DNA of 64,000 nt from the NCBI GenBank assembly GCA_937862815.1, contig CALMED010000027.1:120736-184735 (forward strand). Direction: 5' to 3'. Each line of letters starts with the position of its first letter. Position 1 is the stretch's first letter. The stretch comes from an uncultured Chitinophagaceae bacterium. GTDB lineage: Bacteria; Bacteroidota; Bacteroidia; Chitinophagales; Chitinophagaceae. The position numbers and the translations under genes are program-made. Shown here in pieces: positions 23,546 to 34,088 of this stretch. Under the pieces are notes generated by a model. That model was not told the DNA's origin. It did no database searches and saw only the letters and a list, made by a program, of their open reading frames with translations.

Positions 23546-26500
23546 ATGACCATCAGTGAACTCAGCCTGAAACGACCGGTGCTGGCACTGGTGATGAACA
23601 TCGTCATCATCCTGTTTGGCCTGATCGGCTTCCGCTTCCTGGGTGTGCGGGACTACCCGGCCATTGACCCACCCAACGTAAATGTGCGCACGTCGTACCC
23701 CGGTGCCAATGCCGATGTAATTGAATCGCAGATCACTGAGCCCCTGGAAAAAGCCATCAATGGTATTGCGGGTGTAAAAAATATCTCGTCCAGCAGCAGC
23801 CAGGGCAACAGCAGCATCAACGTGGAATTTGAGCTGGGCTACAACCTGGAAGAAGCGGCCAACGATGTGCGGGATAAAGTTTCGCAGGCGGTACGCTCGC
23901 TGCCCAACGACCTCGACGCTCCACCCGTGGTTACCAAGGCCGATGCCAGCAGCGACGTGATCATCTCCATGACCGTGCAGAGCGAAAACATGAATCCCCT
24001 GCAGATCACGGAGTATGCCACCAACAACCTGCTGGAAAGGATTCAAACCATTCCGGGAGTGAGTACGGTGAACATCTGGGGGGAGAAAAAATACGCCATG
24101 CGCATCTGGTTTTCACCCGAAAAACTGCTGGCCTACGGCCTCACCACGCGGGATGTGCAGGCAGCGCTGCAACGGGAAAACGTAGAACTGCCGGCCGGAA
24201 AAATCTCCGGCAATACAACAGAGCTAACGGTGCGCACTTTTGGTCGCCTTAATACAGAAGAAGACTTTAACAACCTCATTGTACGCAATATCAATGGCCG
24301 CGACATCCGGCTCAGCGAAGTGGGTGAAGCCGTGCTGGGACCGGAAAACGAGGAAACCATCCTCAAAGACCGTGGCATTCCCATGATAGCACTGGCCATT
24401 GTACCCCAGCCCGGCAGTAATTATGTAGCCATCGCCGATGAGTTTTACAAGCGCCTGGGGCAAATCAAAAAAGACGTACCCGAAGACATCCGCCTCAACA
24501 TAGCACTGGATCAGACTAAATTCATCAAGAAGTCCATTTCGGAGGTGGAAGAAACCCTGCTCATCGCCTTCCTGCTGGTGGTGCTCATCATTTTCCTGTT
24601 CTTCCGCGACTGGGTAATTGCCATCCGTCCGCTGATTGACATACCCGTGTGCCTCATCGGTGCTTTCTTCATCATGTACTTATCGGGCTTCACCATCAAC
24701 GTACTCACGCTGTTGGCCATTGTGCTGGCCACGGGACTGGTGGTGGACGATGGCATTGTGGTGACAGAAAACATTTTCAAGAAAATGGAACGGGGCATGG
24801 ACAAGTACCGGGCGGCCCGGGAGGGATCCAATGAAATATATTTTGCTGTCATCTCCACTTCCATCACCCTCGCCGTTGTATTTCTTCCCATCATTTTCCT
24901 GCAGGGTTTTGTAGGCCGCCTCTTCCGTGAGTTTGGCGTGGTGGTGGCCGGGGCCGTACTGATCTCTGCTTTTGTATCGCTGACCCTCACACCGGTACTC
25001 ACCGTTTTCCTTTCACGGAAATCCGGTCATGGCCACACCTGGTTTTACCGTGTAACAGAGCCTTTCTTCCACGGCATGGAGCGGGGTTATCATTATCTGC
25101 TTTCGAAGTTCATGCAATTCCGCTGGGTGGCCCTGGGCATCATTGTGATCTGTTTTGCGCTGATCTACCAGTTGTTTAACAACCTGCAGAGTGAGCTGGC
25201 ACCTTTGGAAGACCGCAGCCAGTTCCGGCTGCAGGTAACTGCGGCCGAGGGCACCAGTTTTGACGCCATGGATTCCTATGTTGACCGCCTGAGCCAGCTG
25301 GTGATGGACAGTGTGCCGGAAAGCCAGGTGGTGGTGTCTGTAACTGCACCCGGCTTCACCGGATCCGGTTCTGTAAATACCGGGTTTGTTCGCACGGTAC
25401 TAACACTGCCCGATGAACGGAACCGGTCGCAACAGGACATTGTAAACGTGATCAGCCGCAACCTGCCCAGGTACAACGAAGTGCGGGCATTTGCCATCCA
25501 GGAACAAACCATTTCAGTCAGCCGCCGGGGTGGATTACCGGTGGCATTTGTGCTGCAGAATAACAATTTCGATAAGCTGAAAGAAGTGTTGCCCCGTTTT
25601 CTGGAAGAAGCAGCCAGGAGCCCGGTGTTTGCCGGTGTGGATGCCGATCTCAAGTTCAACAAGCCGGAACTCCGCATCGAAATTGACCGCTTAAAGGCAA
25701 GCGAGTTGGGTGTAAGCGTCGCCGATATTTCCGAGACCCTGCAGCTGGCCCTCACCAACCGGCGGCTGGGATACTTTATCAAAGAAGGCAAGCAGTACCA
25801 GGTAATGGGCCAGGTGATCCGGAGCAGCCGCGACGACCCCACCGACCTGAAAAACCTGTATGTACGCAATGCTGCCGGGCAGATGCTGTCGCTCGACCAG
25901 TTTGTTCGCTTTGAAGAAGCAACCACACCGCCCACGTTGTATCATTTTAACCGGTACAAATCGGCCACGGTAAGCGCCGGCCTTGCGCCGGGCAAGACCA
26001 TTGGTGATGGCATAAAAGAGATGCAGGCGATTGGCGACCGTTTGCTGGATGAAACCTTCAGCACCGCCCTGTCGGGCAGTTCACGCGACTTTGCAGAAAG
26101 TTCCGGCAATACCGCCTTTGCCTTTGCCCTGGCGTTGGTGCTTATTTTCCTGGTGCTGGCTGCCCAGTTTGAAAGTTTCATTGATCCCCTGGTGATCATG
26201 TTTACGGTTCCGCTGGCCATTGCCGGCGCCCTGCTGTCGCTCTGGATCTTTGATCAGACGATCAACATCTTTTCCCAGATTGGGATGATCATGCTCATTG
26301 GTCTTGTAACCAAGAACGGCATCCTGATCGTGGAATTTGCCAACCAGATGAAAGAGAAAGGTATGGAACGCTTTCCGGCCGTTATTGAAGCGGCTACCAT
26401 GCGCTTGCGCCCCATTCTGATGACCAGCCTGGCCATGAGCCTCGGTGCTTTGCCGCTGGCCCTTTCGCTGGGCGCGGCGTCTACCAGCCGGATACCACTG

Positions 26501-26644
26501 GGTATTGTCATTGTGGGAGGCATCCTCTTTTCACTGGTGCTGACTTTATTTGTTATACCGGCCATGTATTCATTCCTCTCCTCCAAAAAAATCAAGGTGC
26601 ATGAAGAAGAAACTGAAACTGCTATCGGCAAGCTGGCTGATTAG
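23546..26644 (+). CDS. RND-family multidrug efflux permease (HAE-1/AcrB type)
   Basis: 1032 residues, full length for the hydrophobe/amphiphile efflux group. It begins MTISELSLKRPVLALVMNIV (first membrane helix) and shows LVVDDGIVVTENI in TM4, whose twin Asp carry the proton relay, and GLVTKNGILIVEFANQ with the Lys of TM10. The two large periplasmic loops are present. It pumps amphipathic compounds such as drugs, bile salts or metabolites with the adjacent adaptor and outer-membrane channel. The last 44 bases overlap the TolC-like gene, so the three genes form a tight operon. Substrate range cannot be predicted. Confidence 0.95.
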   Translation: MTISELSLKRPVLALVMNIVIILFGLIGFRFLGVRDYPAIDPPNVNVRTSYPGANADVIESQITEPLEKAINGIAGVKNISSSSSQGNSSINVEFELGYNLEEAANDVRDKVSQAVRSLPNDLDAPPVVTKADASSDVIISMTVQSENMNPLQITEYATNNLLERIQTIPGVSTVNIWGEKKYAMRIWFSPEKLLAYGLTTRDVQAALQRENVELPAGKISGNTTELTVRTFGRLNTEEDFNNLIVRNINGRDIRLSEVGEAVLGPENEETILKDRGIPMIALAIVPQPGSNYVAIADEFYKRLGQIKKDVPEDIRLNIALDQTKFIKKSISEVEETLLIAFLLVVLIIFLFFRDWVIAIRPLIDIPVCLIGAFFIMYLSGFTINVLTLLAIVLATGLVVDDGIVVTENIFKKMERGMDKYRAAREGSNEIYFAVISTSITLAVVFLPIIFLQGFVGRLFREFGVVVAGAVLISAFVSLTLTPVLTVFLSRKSGHGHTWFYRVTEPFFHGMERGYHYLLSKFMQFRWVALGIIVICFALIYQLFNNLQSELAPLEDRSQFRLQVTAAEGTSFDAMDSYVDRLSQLVMDSVPESQVVVSVTAPGFTGSGSVNTGFVRTVLTLPDERNRSQQDIVNVISRNLPRYNEVRAFAIQEQTISVSRRGGLPVAFVLQNNNFDKLKEVLPRFLEEAARSPVFAGVDADLKFNKPELRIEIDRLKASELGVSVADISETLQLALTNRRLGYFIKEGKQYQVMGQVIRSSRDDPTDLKNLYVRNAAGQMLSLDQFVRFEEATTPPTLYHFNRYKSATVSAGLAPGKTIGDGIKEMQAIGDRLLDETFSTALSGSSRDFAESSGNTAFAFALALVLIFLVLAAQFESFIDPLVIMFTVPLAIAGALLSLWIFDQTINIFSQIGMIMLIGLVTKNGILIVEFANQMKEKGMERFPAVIEAATMRLRPILMTSLAMSLGALPLALSLGAASTSRIPLGIVIVGGILFSLVLTLFVIPAMYSFLSSKKIKVHEEETETAIGKLAD

Positions 26645-27914
26645 TGTAGTTGTACTGGCGCAGGGCACCACACCGCTCACCATTGATGAAGCGATCCGGA
26701 TCGCTATTGAAAAAAACTTCAATGTTGTAATAGAAAAAAATGCCCGGCAGGTGGGCGTGATCAACAACAATTGGGGAACAGCGGGGCTGTTCCCGGTAAT
26801 CGGGGCAACCGGAGCGGCAAGCATCGCTTCCAACAACCTGACCCAGAAACTCGTAAACGGCACCGTTATTGAACGAAATGGCGCTATTCTGCGCAATACC
26901 AATGCCGGCCTTGCAGTGAGCTGGCGCATTTTTGACGGCATGCGCATGTTTGCCACCAAACGCCGGCTGGAGGAACTGGAACAGGTCGGGGAACTGAATT
27001 TCCGCCGGCAGATTAATACCACCGTTTTTGATGTTATCAGCAGCTATTTCCAGATTGTACAACTGAAACAGCAAAAGAATGCCCTGCTTGAAACCATCCT
27101 GTTTTTCGAAGAACGCCGGAAAATTGCCGAAGACCGGTTTCGTATTGGCACTGCTCCTAAAACCGACCTGCTGCAGGCACAGGTAGACCTCAACCTGCAG
27201 AAGGCCAACCTCATGACCATCGACAACAGCATCCAGATAGCCAAGGCCAATTTCAACAACCTGCTGGGCCGGTCACCTGCCACGGAATTTGAAATACGGG
27301 ACCAGATTGAACCGGATGCATCCCTGACGTTTGCGTCTATACGTGAGAAAGCGGAAACCCAGAATTTTGACCTGCTCCTCGCGCAGAGCAACCTGGCCGT
27401 GCTGCTGCAAACCAAACGGGAAATCATTTCCCAGCGGCTGCCAACCGTTACCATGAACGGCAATCTCAATTTCAGCCAGAGCAGGAACGATGCCGGTTTT
27501 AACCTGTTTAACCGCAACATCGGACCCAACGGTAACATCGGTATTGCCATTCCCCTTTTTAACGGTGGCAACATTGTGCGCCAGCAACGGGTGGCAGATA
27601 TTGGCATCGAAAACCAGCGTATCACCATCGAACAGATCCGCAACCAGGTACAAACCAGTCTGCTCAACGCCTACCAGAACTTCCTGAACGCACTGGCATT
27701 GGTACAACTGGAAAAAGAGAACCTCGACCTGATCCGGGAAAACAACACCATTGCAACCGAACGATTCAAAAAACTTTCCATCACATCACTGGAACTGCGG
27801 CAGGTGCAGCTGGATTACATCAACAGCCAGACGCGCTACATCAATGCCCTGTTCCTGGCAAAAATTGCTGAAACAGAGATGAAACTGCTGGCCGGCGACC
27901 TGAGTAAGTTGTGA
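26601..27914 (+). CDS. TolC-family outer membrane efflux protein
   Basis: 437 residues from ATG 26601: signal peptide [22 protein letters not shown], then the two homologous halves of the TolC fold, starting [21 protein letters not shown], with long alpha-helical stretches ([23 protein letters not shown] and [22 protein letters not shown]). It forms the trimeric outer-membrane channel of the RND system encoded just upstream and overlaps its 3' end by 44 bases. The stop codon sits inside the purE promoter region. Confidence 0.93.
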   Translation: MKKKLKLLSASWLISVVVLAQGTTPLTIDEAIRIAIEKNFNVVIEKNARQVGVINNNWGTAGLFPVIGATGAASIASNNLTQKLVNGTVIERNGAILRNTNAGLAVSWRIFDGMRMFATKRRLEELEQVGELNFRRQINTTVFDVISSYFQIVQLKQQKNALLETILFFEERRKIAEDRFRIGTAPKTDLLQAQVDLNLQKANLMTIDNSIQIAKANFNNLLGRSPATEFEIRDQIEPDASLTFASIREKAETQNFDLLLAQSNLAVLLQTKREIISQRLPTVTMNGNLNFSQSRNDAGFNLFNRNIGPNGNIGIAIPLFNGGNIVRQQRVADIGIENQRITIEQIRNQVQTSLLNAYQNFLNALALVQLEKENLDLIRENNTIATERFKKLSITSLELRQVQLDYINSQTRYINALFLAKIAETEMKLLAGDLSKL

Positions 27915-27939
27915 GAGTAAGCCGCAGTTTGTAGCTTTG
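27909..27939 (+). promoter_or_regulatory. promoter of purE
   Basis: -33 TTG at 27909-27911, overlapping the TolC stop codon; 20-base spacer; -7 TAGCTTTG at 27932-27939, 15 bases before the purE ATG. It shows that purE can be expressed apart from the efflux operon. Confidence 0.75.
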
Positions 27940-27954
27940 TCAATATTCTTCATT

Positions 27955-28470
27955 ATGGCACAACCCCGCGCAGGCATTATCATGGGCAGCGACAGTGACC
28001 TCAACGTCATGCAGGCCGCTGCCGACATTCTATCTGATTTTGGCGTTCCTTTTGAACTCACTGTGGTTTCAGCCCACCGAACTCCTTTGCGCATGGTGGC
28101 TTATGCCCAGGGAGCCCGGAAGCGGGGCCTGCAGGTGATCATTGCCGGAGCAGGCGGAGCTGCACACCTGCCGGGCATGGTAGCCAGCCTCTCCAGTCTG
28201 CCTGTGATCGGCGTCCCCATCAAATCCAGCAATTCCATCGACGGATGGGACAGCATCCTGTCCATGCTGCAAATGCCCAACGGCATACCCGTTGCCACGG
28301 TAGCGCTCAACGCATCCAAAAACGCAGGCATCCTCGCTGTTACCATCCTGGCCGCACAGGATTCCGTGCTGGCAAACAAACTCGATGCCTACAAAGCAAA
28401 ACTGCAGTCGGACGTACTGCAGAAGGTGGAACACCTGCGGAAAGAAGGGTGGAACAACCAGTTCGATTAA
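27955..28470 (+). CDS. purE: N5-CAIR mutase (PurE, class I)
   Basis: 171 residues; moves the carboxyl group of N5-CAIR to give CAIR. Visible: [16 protein letters not shown] (substrate loop), SAHRTP with the catalytic His, and [16 protein letters not shown]. This is the class I form that works with PurK, matching the purK gene upstream. ATG 27955 was chosen over an upstream start, since the -7 box ends at 27939. The TAA stop overlaps the stop of the convergent bshC gene (28467-28470). Confidence 0.96.
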   Translation: MAQPRAGIIMGSDSDLNVMQAAADILSDFGVPFELTVVSAHRTPLRMVAYAQGARKRGLQVIIAGAGGAAHLPGMVASLSSLPVIGVPIKSSNSIDGWDSILSMLQMPNGIPVATVALNASKNAGILAVTILAAQDSVLANKLDAYKAKLQSDVLQKVEHLRKEGWNNQFD

Positions 28471-30065
28471 CGGCAGGTGAGCACGGTAAATTCCTGTTCA
28501 AACGAAAGGGAATGTTCATAGATCCGGTCAAGGAAAGCATTTCCCCAGCGGGCGTAATACGCCAGCATGGATTCGCTGCGTTCCTGCAAACCATTCCCCG
28601 GAAAATACCGTTCTTTCATTCGCTCGAGTTGCCGGCGCAGGTCATCATGCCGGCGCTTTTCGGCACGGATCATTTTCTTTTCCAGTTCTTCCACCCGCCG
28701 GCGTGCCTGCCGGTGAAGTGCAGCCACATGTTGCGATAAGGTGGAATCAACGGCTGAGGCTTGCTGTTGCAGGGAAGCATACAGCTCATCCAGCTGCCCG
28801 AGTTGATCATCCAGGCGTAGCGGTACCTGCGAACGGCGCAGCACCAGTTCCTGCAGCAGACCGGCGGCAGGCCGGAACAAGTCGGCTGCCTCCAGCTCCC
28901 ATTCTTCGAGGCGTTGTTGTTCTTTTTCCGGCAGGAGCAGGAACGAATTGCGCAGCACCAGCAACGGGAAAGGAATTCCATAGTGCAGGAACAAGCCCTG
29001 CAGCTCCATCCAATAGGCCAATTCGCCTCCTCCACCCGTAAAAATCAGGTTGGGCAACAGCATTTCCTGGTAGAGCCCCCGCAGGATTACATTTGGACTG
29101 AAGCGCTCCGGGTGTGCAGCAACCTCCTGCAGCATTTCCTCTTTTGTAAACGAGAGTGTGGTATGCAGCACCTGGTACCGGTTGCCGGTCCATTCGATCC
29201 GTTCGCGGAGGTCTTCATCGAAGTAAAAGAGATTGATGGGCCGGCTACCGGCCTGTACTTTGTACAGATTATCCAGTTCCGCAGCCGTCTGCTCCACAAT
29301 ACGGTGCGAGCTTTGCTCCAGCAACTCTTCCTGCAGAACAGGAATAAATTGCTGTTTCAGCAACGGTGTATCGGGAATGAGCACCACCAGCCCGTAACGG
29401 GCAAACAGGTGATGCACAAAAGCGAAGGTGGCCTGCTGCACCGTTGTACCAACTTTGTAACAGGCCCGGAGGGCATCCAGCAGCTCCGCGCCATAAGGCT
29501 CTACGCCCAGGGTACCGGCTACAGCATCCAGCATACGGTTGATATCCTTATCCAGTTGCATTCGTCCAAAAGCGCCGCTTTGCCGGGTTTGCCATTGATA
29601 GCGGGTACCCGCAACCGAAAAATGGCTGAGTTCGTCAAAATCGGCGTCTTCGTTGCCCATGTAATACACCGGCACAAACCGGTATTGCGGCATTTCCCGC
29701 TGGAGTGTATCTGCCAGCCTGATCACATGGAGTATCTTGTAGATGAAATAAAGCGGGCCGGTTAACAGGTTGGGTTGGTGAGCGGTAGTGACGGTAAACG
29801 TATCTTCATCCAGCAGTAATCCAATGTGCCTGTTAACAGTCGCTGAAGGGGGCACCGATTGGTATTGTTCCTGCAAATGTTCCACCAGTGCTTTCCGGTT
29901 GGTGGGAATTAGTTGGCGCTGGCGGATCAATTCCCGCACACCTGAAAGTGTTGGACGCTGACGGTAAAACGGCCGCAGTGCCGGCGCATCATCCAGGTAA
30001 TCGGTCATCATCCGGGAAAAAGCGCCGGTTTGCCGGTACAACAATCGCTGGGCGGAACAATCCAT
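28467..30065 (-). CDS. bshC: bacillithiol biosynthesis cysteine-adding enzyme BshC
   Basis: Adds cysteine to glucosaminyl-malate in the last step of bacillithiol synthesis. 532 residues, the usual size. Landmarks: [18 protein letters not shown], a Rossmann-like N-terminal core (HIGLL ... [10 protein letters not shown]), [20 protein letters not shown], and a long C-terminal coiled coil ([26 protein letters not shown]). BshA and BshB are not in the window. The ATG at 30065 gives the family length; an upstream in-frame start would add 17 residues. A TAATTTTA box at 30081-30074 is eight bases before it. Confidence 0.93.
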   Translation of the reverse strand: MDCSAQRLLYRQTGAFSRMMTDYLDDAPALRPFYRQRPTLSGVRELIRQRQLIPTNRKALVEHLQEQYQSVPPSATVNRHIGLLLDEDTFTVTTAHQPNLLTGPLYFIYKILHVIRLADTLQREMPQYRFVPVYYMGNEDADFDELSHFSVAGTRYQWQTRQSGAFGRMQLDKDINRMLDAVAGTLGVEPYGAELLDALRACYKVGTTVQQATFAFVHHLFARYGLVVLIPDTPLLKQQFIPVLQEELLEQSSHRIVEQTAAELDNLYKVQAGSRPINLFYFDEDLRERIEWTGNRYQVLHTTLSFTKEEMLQEVAAHPERFSPNVILRGLYQEMLLPNLIFTGGGGELAYWMELQGLFLHYGIPFPLLVLRNSFLLLPEKEQQRLEEWELEAADLFRPAAGLLQELVLRRSQVPLRLDDQLGQLDELYASLQQQASAVDSTLSQHVAALHRQARRRVEELEKKMIRAEKRRHDDLRRQLERMKERYFPGNGLQERSESMLAYYARWGNAFLDRIYEHSLSFEQEFTVLTCR

Positions 30066-30128
30066 AAGGGATGTAAAATTAGCGCGAACGGAGCAGCCGC
30101 CGCAGCAGTTTAACAAGTTTTAGACGTG

Positions 30129-30959
30129 TCATTGGAGCCGGTAAGCCGCCACCGTATTTTTCCAGAAAGTTGGCACATACACGATCCGTTGCTTCCGGTT
30201 GTAGCCGATATCGGCCGAATTGATTTTTTCCGGGCGGGTATCCTGCAGCAACTGTTTGTTACCATTGGCATCTACAAAATAAATCACACCCGCCCAGGCA
30301 GAAACAATAAAGCTGTTGTCCGACACCGGCTCAATGCCGTCAGTCCCCCCCTCCATTCCATCGGCGAGCTGCTGCAGCTGTCCATCCGCTGTATACCGGT
30401 ACAAAGCACCTGCATCCAGAATGTACAAGTCATTTTGATGCCAAAGCAGGCCGTTGGGCCCTTTCAGCCGGGTACTGTCGACAAGTGTAGAAGTAACTCC
30501 CTGGTAGACTTTAAACACCTGGCGTCCGCGGGAATCGGACACATAAACAGCGCCGTTTGCGCCCATCGTAACGTCGTTGAGCGTTACAGCGCCTGTTATG
30601 GGTATGCGCTCGCGGATAATGCCTTTCCGTGTATCGATCACCACGAGTTCGGTCAGATCAGCCACCACCAACTGGTTTTTCCACAAACCCATTCCCTTGG
30701 GAGCGTTCAAACCGGTTACCCACTCCACAGCAAGGATGCTGCCATCGGGCCGCATTTTACCAATGGATCCTTTCCCGTCGCGGCCCCAGGGCTGCGTGCC
30801 GTCAATATTGGAAACGTAGAGCAGGTTACTCTTTGGGTTGTACAAAACGGATTCCGGCACTTTAAACACCGTATCCGTTTCCCATAGTTTAACGAGTGTA
30901 CGCTGCCCCTGTGCCAGTGCAGGGAGGAGCGCAAGCGCAAGGAAAATTCTTTTTTTCAT
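30129..30959 (-). CDS. secreted SMP-30/gluconolactonase-like beta-propeller protein
   Basis: 276 residues with a signal peptide (MKKRIFLALALLPALAQG). Repeated propeller blades of about 40 residues are seen, with motifs such as VPESVLYNPKSNLLYVSNID, APKGMGLWKNQLVVAD, LNDVTMGANGAVYVSDSRGR and GPNGLLWHQNDLYILDAG. The acidic/Asn residues of SMP-30 lactonases (the LNDV and PNGL positions) are retained, so a metal-dependent lactonase or esterase in the periplasm is possible; a non-catalytic binding protein is the alternative. The ATG is three bases after an AATCTTTG box. Confidence 0.78.
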   Translation of the reverse strand: MKKRIFLALALLPALAQGQRTLVKLWETDTVFKVPESVLYNPKSNLLYVSNIDGTQPWGRDGKGSIGKMRPDGSILAVEWVTGLNAPKGMGLWKNQLVVADLTELVVIDTRKGIIRERIPITGAVTLNDVTMGANGAVYVSDSRGRQVFKVYQGVTSTLVDSTRLKGPNGLLWHQNDLYILDAGALYRYTADGQLQQLADGMEGGTDGIEPVSDNSFIVSAWAGVIYFVDANGNKQLLQDTRPEKINSADIGYNRKQRIVYVPTFWKNTVAAYRLQ

Positions 30960-30984
30960 CCGCAAAGATTATTTGTTTACATCA

Positions 30985-32226
30985 TCAGGAAAAACGGAAC
31001 GGGTTGAATGGCCGGATATCCATGCTGGCCGGCTGTCCGCCGGCAATTTCAGCTACCAGTTTGCCGGTTCCTGCGCCAAGACTCAAACCCACCATGGCAT
31101 GGCCGGTAGCTACAATAACGTTGTCACGGATTTTACCTATATAGGGCAGTCCATCAGCTGAGCAAGGCCGGTAGCCATACCATACCTGGTCGGGCGCCGG
31201 CGCCGGCACACGGAAATCAGGCAGGTAACGTTGAACGGCCTGCAGAATGCCTTCCACCCGTTTCAGACGGACGGGCGTTTGGGTGGAGGTTATTTCCATG
31301 GTTCCGCCAAAGCGTATTTTGTTTCCATCCATAGGCGTGATGGCCACCCGTCCCTCCTGCAGTACCGCAGGATAGTTGAGATGAAAAGGCGCATCCTGGT
31401 ACGTTACCGAATAGCCCCTTCCGGGAACGAGTAACAGCGGATGGGCCAGAGCAGCTGCCAGTTCCCGGGACCAGGCTCCCGCAGCCAGCACAACGACATC
31501 GGCGTTGTAAGTATGGTCACCAGCCCTTACGGTGTGTACCCGGCCTCCTTTCAGATCAAAGGACGTTACGGTGCTGTGAGGTTTCAGCACTACACCCCGT
31601 TGCCGGAGCACGTGTTGCAGTCCAGTCATGAGTTTGGCGGGATAAAGATGTGCGTCGCCTTTGAAATACAGGGCCCCTTTTACATTGACCCGTGTTTGCG
31701 GTTCCATGGCCTGCACCTGTGTTGCGGCGAGCAATTCTGCTTCCAGTCCAAGCTTGAGGGCCTCCTCCGCCATGTGGTGCGAATGCGCTTCTTTTTCCGG
31801 GGTCTGAAAATACTCCATCAATCCCTTTTTCTCATAAGCGAAATCAAAGCCGGGGATATTGCGCCAGTTTTCGTAGCAAGCCTGGCTCAGCAGGCCAATA
31901 TCCAGCAAGGGACGCGCCGACTGCCGCACATGTCCCGGGGTTGCCACCCGCATAAACCGCCATCCCCAGCGGAGCAATGACCAGCTGAGGCGGGGCTCTA
32001 CATAAAACGGGCTGCGGGCATTCCACATCCACTTTAATCCCTGCCGGACAATGCCCGGTGTAGCCAGCGGTACAAAATGACTGGGGCACACATATCCGGC
32101 GTTACCGTACGAACAGTTATCCGAAAAATCACCGCGTTCCAGTACCGTCACTTCCCACCCGCTTTCCTGCAGGTACAAGGCGGCGCTGAGGCCCGCAATT
32201 CCACCTCCTACTACGATCGCATTCAT
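30985..32226 (-). CDS. FAD-dependent D-amino-acid dehydrogenase (DadA-like)
   Basis: 413 residues of the DAO/DadA family. It starts MNAIVVGGGIAGLSAALYL (FAD-binding GxGxxG), followed by LERGDFSDNCSYGNAGYVCPSHFVPLA-type sequence as in DadA, and ends with VATGHAMVGLSLGAGTGKLVAEI. It should oxidise a D-amino acid or D-hydroxyproline, passing electrons to the respiratory chain. Hydroxyproline catabolism is one option, since a ketoglutarate-semialdehyde-like dehydrogenase is encoded 4 kb away, but the epimerase and deaminase of that pathway are not here. The gene starts divergently from the sterol-desaturase-like gene. Confidence 0.85.
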   Translation of the reverse strand: MNAIVVGGGIAGLSAALYLQESGWEVTVLERGDFSDNCSYGNAGYVCPSHFVPLATPGIVRQGLKWMWNARSPFYVEPRLSWSLLRWGWRFMRVATPGHVRQSARPLLDIGLLSQACYENWRNIPGFDFAYEKKGLMEYFQTPEKEAHSHHMAEEALKLGLEAELLAATQVQAMEPQTRVNVKGALYFKGDAHLYPAKLMTGLQHVLRQRGVVLKPHSTVTSFDLKGGRVHTVRAGDHTYNADVVVLAAGAWSRELAAALAHPLLLVPGRGYSVTYQDAPFHLNYPAVLQEGRVAITPMDGNKIRFGGTMEITSTQTPVRLKRVEGILQAVQRYLPDFRVPAPAPDQVWYGYRPCSADGLPYIGKIRDNVIVATGHAMVGLSLGAGTGKLVAEIAGGQPASMDIRPFNPFRFS

Positions 32227-32352
32227 TTATTCATGCCGTTTATATGTAAGCTGTCTCCAGCGTGTAATTATTTCTTGCTAAAGGTACGGAACCCGCAGGT
32301 GTCAGTTGCAGGGGGCAGAGCCGGATGAATTTTTCTGTTGCGGGAAACCCAG

Positions 32353-32360
32353 TACTTTTG
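32353..32360 (+). promoter_or_regulatory. -7 element of the sterol-desaturase-family gene
   Basis: TACTTTTG, 25 bases before ATG 32386; no clear TTG at the -33 position. Confidence 0.5.
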
Positions 32361-32385
32361 TTTCTGCACTTAAATTATCAGAAGC

Positions 32386-33684
32386 ATGGAAACATACGGC
32401 CGGATTCTGCTGATTGCGATGCCTGCCTTCCTGGTGCTGGTGCTGCTGGAGAAATGGTACGGAGTGTGGAAAGGGAAGGACACTGTGCGCAACATGGACA
32501 TGATCAGCAGCCTGAGCAGCGGGGTTACCAATGTTACCAAAGATGTGCTGGGGCTGAGCGTGGCCATCCTTTCGTACCAATGGATGGTGAGCCATTGGGC
32601 GTTGGTGCGTGTGGAACACAGCTGGCTTACCTACGTTATTGCCTTTGTTGCGCTTGATTTTGCCGGCTACTGGGTGCACCGGATTGACCACGAATACAAC
32701 CTTTTCTGGAACGCTCACATCATCCACCACAGCAGCGAGGAATTCAACCTGGCCTGCGCCCTGCGGCAAAGCATTTCCGTAGTCGTGCGCCTTTTCACCA
32801 TCTTTTTACTTCCGGCCGCCCTGCTGGGGGTACCCGCACCGGTAGTAGCCGTAGTGGCGCCGCTGCATCTCTTTGCCCAGTTTTGGTACCACACCCGCCA
32901 CATCGGCCGTATGGGCATTTTAGAACACATCATCGTTACACCATCGCATCACCGGGTGCACCATGCCATCAACCCGGAATACCTCGACAAAAACTATTCG
33001 CAGATCTTCATCATCTGGGATAAATTGTTTGGCACGTTCCGGGAAGAGCGTCCGGACCTTCCACCTGTGTATGGCATCACACGACCTGTACGGACCTGGA
33101 ACCCCATCCGCATCAACTTCCAGCACCTCTGGCTGTTGCTGCAGGATGCCTGGCGAACGGGCAGTTGGAACGACAAGCTGAAAATCTGGTTCATGCCCAC
33201 CGGCTGGCGGCCAGACGATGTGGCGGAAAAACATCCTGTTTATAAAATCGAGGACGTGTATCACTTTGAAAAATACGATACCAGGGCCTCGCCTGCCCTC
33301 CATACCTGGTGCTGGGTCCAGCTGACTATCCTGCTGCTCTTTATCAGCTATCTCTTTGGCAACATCGCCCGCATCAATGCGCTGGACGGCAGTTACATAT
33401 ACTTCTATGGTGGGTTTATTTTTCTTTTTGTATATGCCCTCACCGATCTCATGGACCGCAACCGTTCGGCCGTAGTATGGGAACTGCTAAAAGCGGGACT
33501 GGGAGCCTTTTTCGTTCTGTCGCAAAACAACTGGTTTGGCATTGCTGTTTTTGGCGCCTGGATCCCCGGCCTGCTACTGGCTTATTTTAGCGTATCTGTT
33601 CTGATTACAGCCGGATTTACCGCACGGCATGCCCGGGAAGACGCACAACCCGCCGTTTCGGACCCTGTGCATATTCAGAATTGA
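32386..33684 (+). CDS. fatty acid hydroxylase/sterol desaturase family membrane protein
   Basis: 432 residues, polytopic. The di-iron His boxes are seen in order: HRIDHE (residues ~104-109), HIIHHSS (~117), and SHHRVHH (~188). Box spacing and the extended C-terminal membrane region (four further helices after residue ~300) recall the alkylglycerol monooxygenase branch rather than short bacterial carotenoid hydroxylases. It would insert oxygen into, or desaturate, a membrane lipid; the substrate is unknown. It stands alone with its own -7 box and is divergent from the DadA-like gene. Confidence 0.85.
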   Translation: METYGRILLIAMPAFLVLVLLEKWYGVWKGKDTVRNMDMISSLSSGVTNVTKDVLGLSVAILSYQWMVSHWALVRVEHSWLTYVIAFVALDFAGYWVHRIDHEYNLFWNAHIIHHSSEEFNLACALRQSISVVVRLFTIFLLPAALLGVPAPVVAVVAPLHLFAQFWYHTRHIGRMGILEHIIVTPSHHRVHHAINPEYLDKNYSQIFIIWDKLFGTFREERPDLPPVYGITRPVRTWNPIRINFQHLWLLLQDAWRTGSWNDKLKIWFMPTGWRPDDVAEKHPVYKIEDVYHFEKYDTRASPALHTWCWVQLTILLLFISYLFGNIARINALDGSYIYFYGGFIFLFVYALTDLMDRNRSAVVWELLKAGLGAFFVLSQNNWFGIAVFGAWIPGLLLAYFSVSVLITAGFTARHAREDAQPAVSDPVHIQN

Positions 33685-33746
33685 TTTTTATTTCCGGTTT
33701 TTGCTGCTTATTTTTCGGGTTCAAACCACCAAACCCCTTCTATACC

Positions 33747-34085
33747 ATGGATGCACAAAAAGTAGACATGTACATCATGTCCAACGCCAAGTTCTTCGAA
33801 AGTCACCACGTAAACGCCATACGCGAGCAACTGCTCGCAGCGGATGATTCCAAATGGGTGGGCCTGCAGGCATTGCCCCTGAAAGAACCCACCACATCGC
33901 TGATTATTTCCATCCTGGGGGGCCAGTTGGGCATCGACCGCTTTTACATCGGCGATACCGGCCTCGGTATTGGCAAGCTGCTCACCTGCGGCGGACTCGG
34001 TATCTGGGCCATTGTAGACTGGTTCATGATCATGGGCGCCACCCGGGAAAAAAATATGAACTTACTGCAGCAGGCGCTCGCATAA
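33747..34085 (+). CDS. TM2-domain protein
   Basis: 112 residues from ATG 33747. The N-terminal 50 residues are soluble (MDAQKVDMYIMSNAKFFESH) and the C-terminus is a TM2 domain: two membrane helices around the conserved LGIDRFYIGDTGLGIGKLLT and GLGIWAIVDWFMIM. TM2 proteins are of unclear function in bacteria. It begins a run of four co-directional genes with gaps of 3, -4 and 7 bases, so a single operon is likely. Confidence 0.88.
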   Translation: MDAQKVDMYIMSNAKFFESHHVNAIREQLLAADDSKWVGLQALPLKEPTTSLIISILGGQLGIDRFYIGDTGLGIGKLLTCGGLGIWAIVDWFMIMGATREKNMNLLQQALA

Positions 34086-34088
34086 CTC

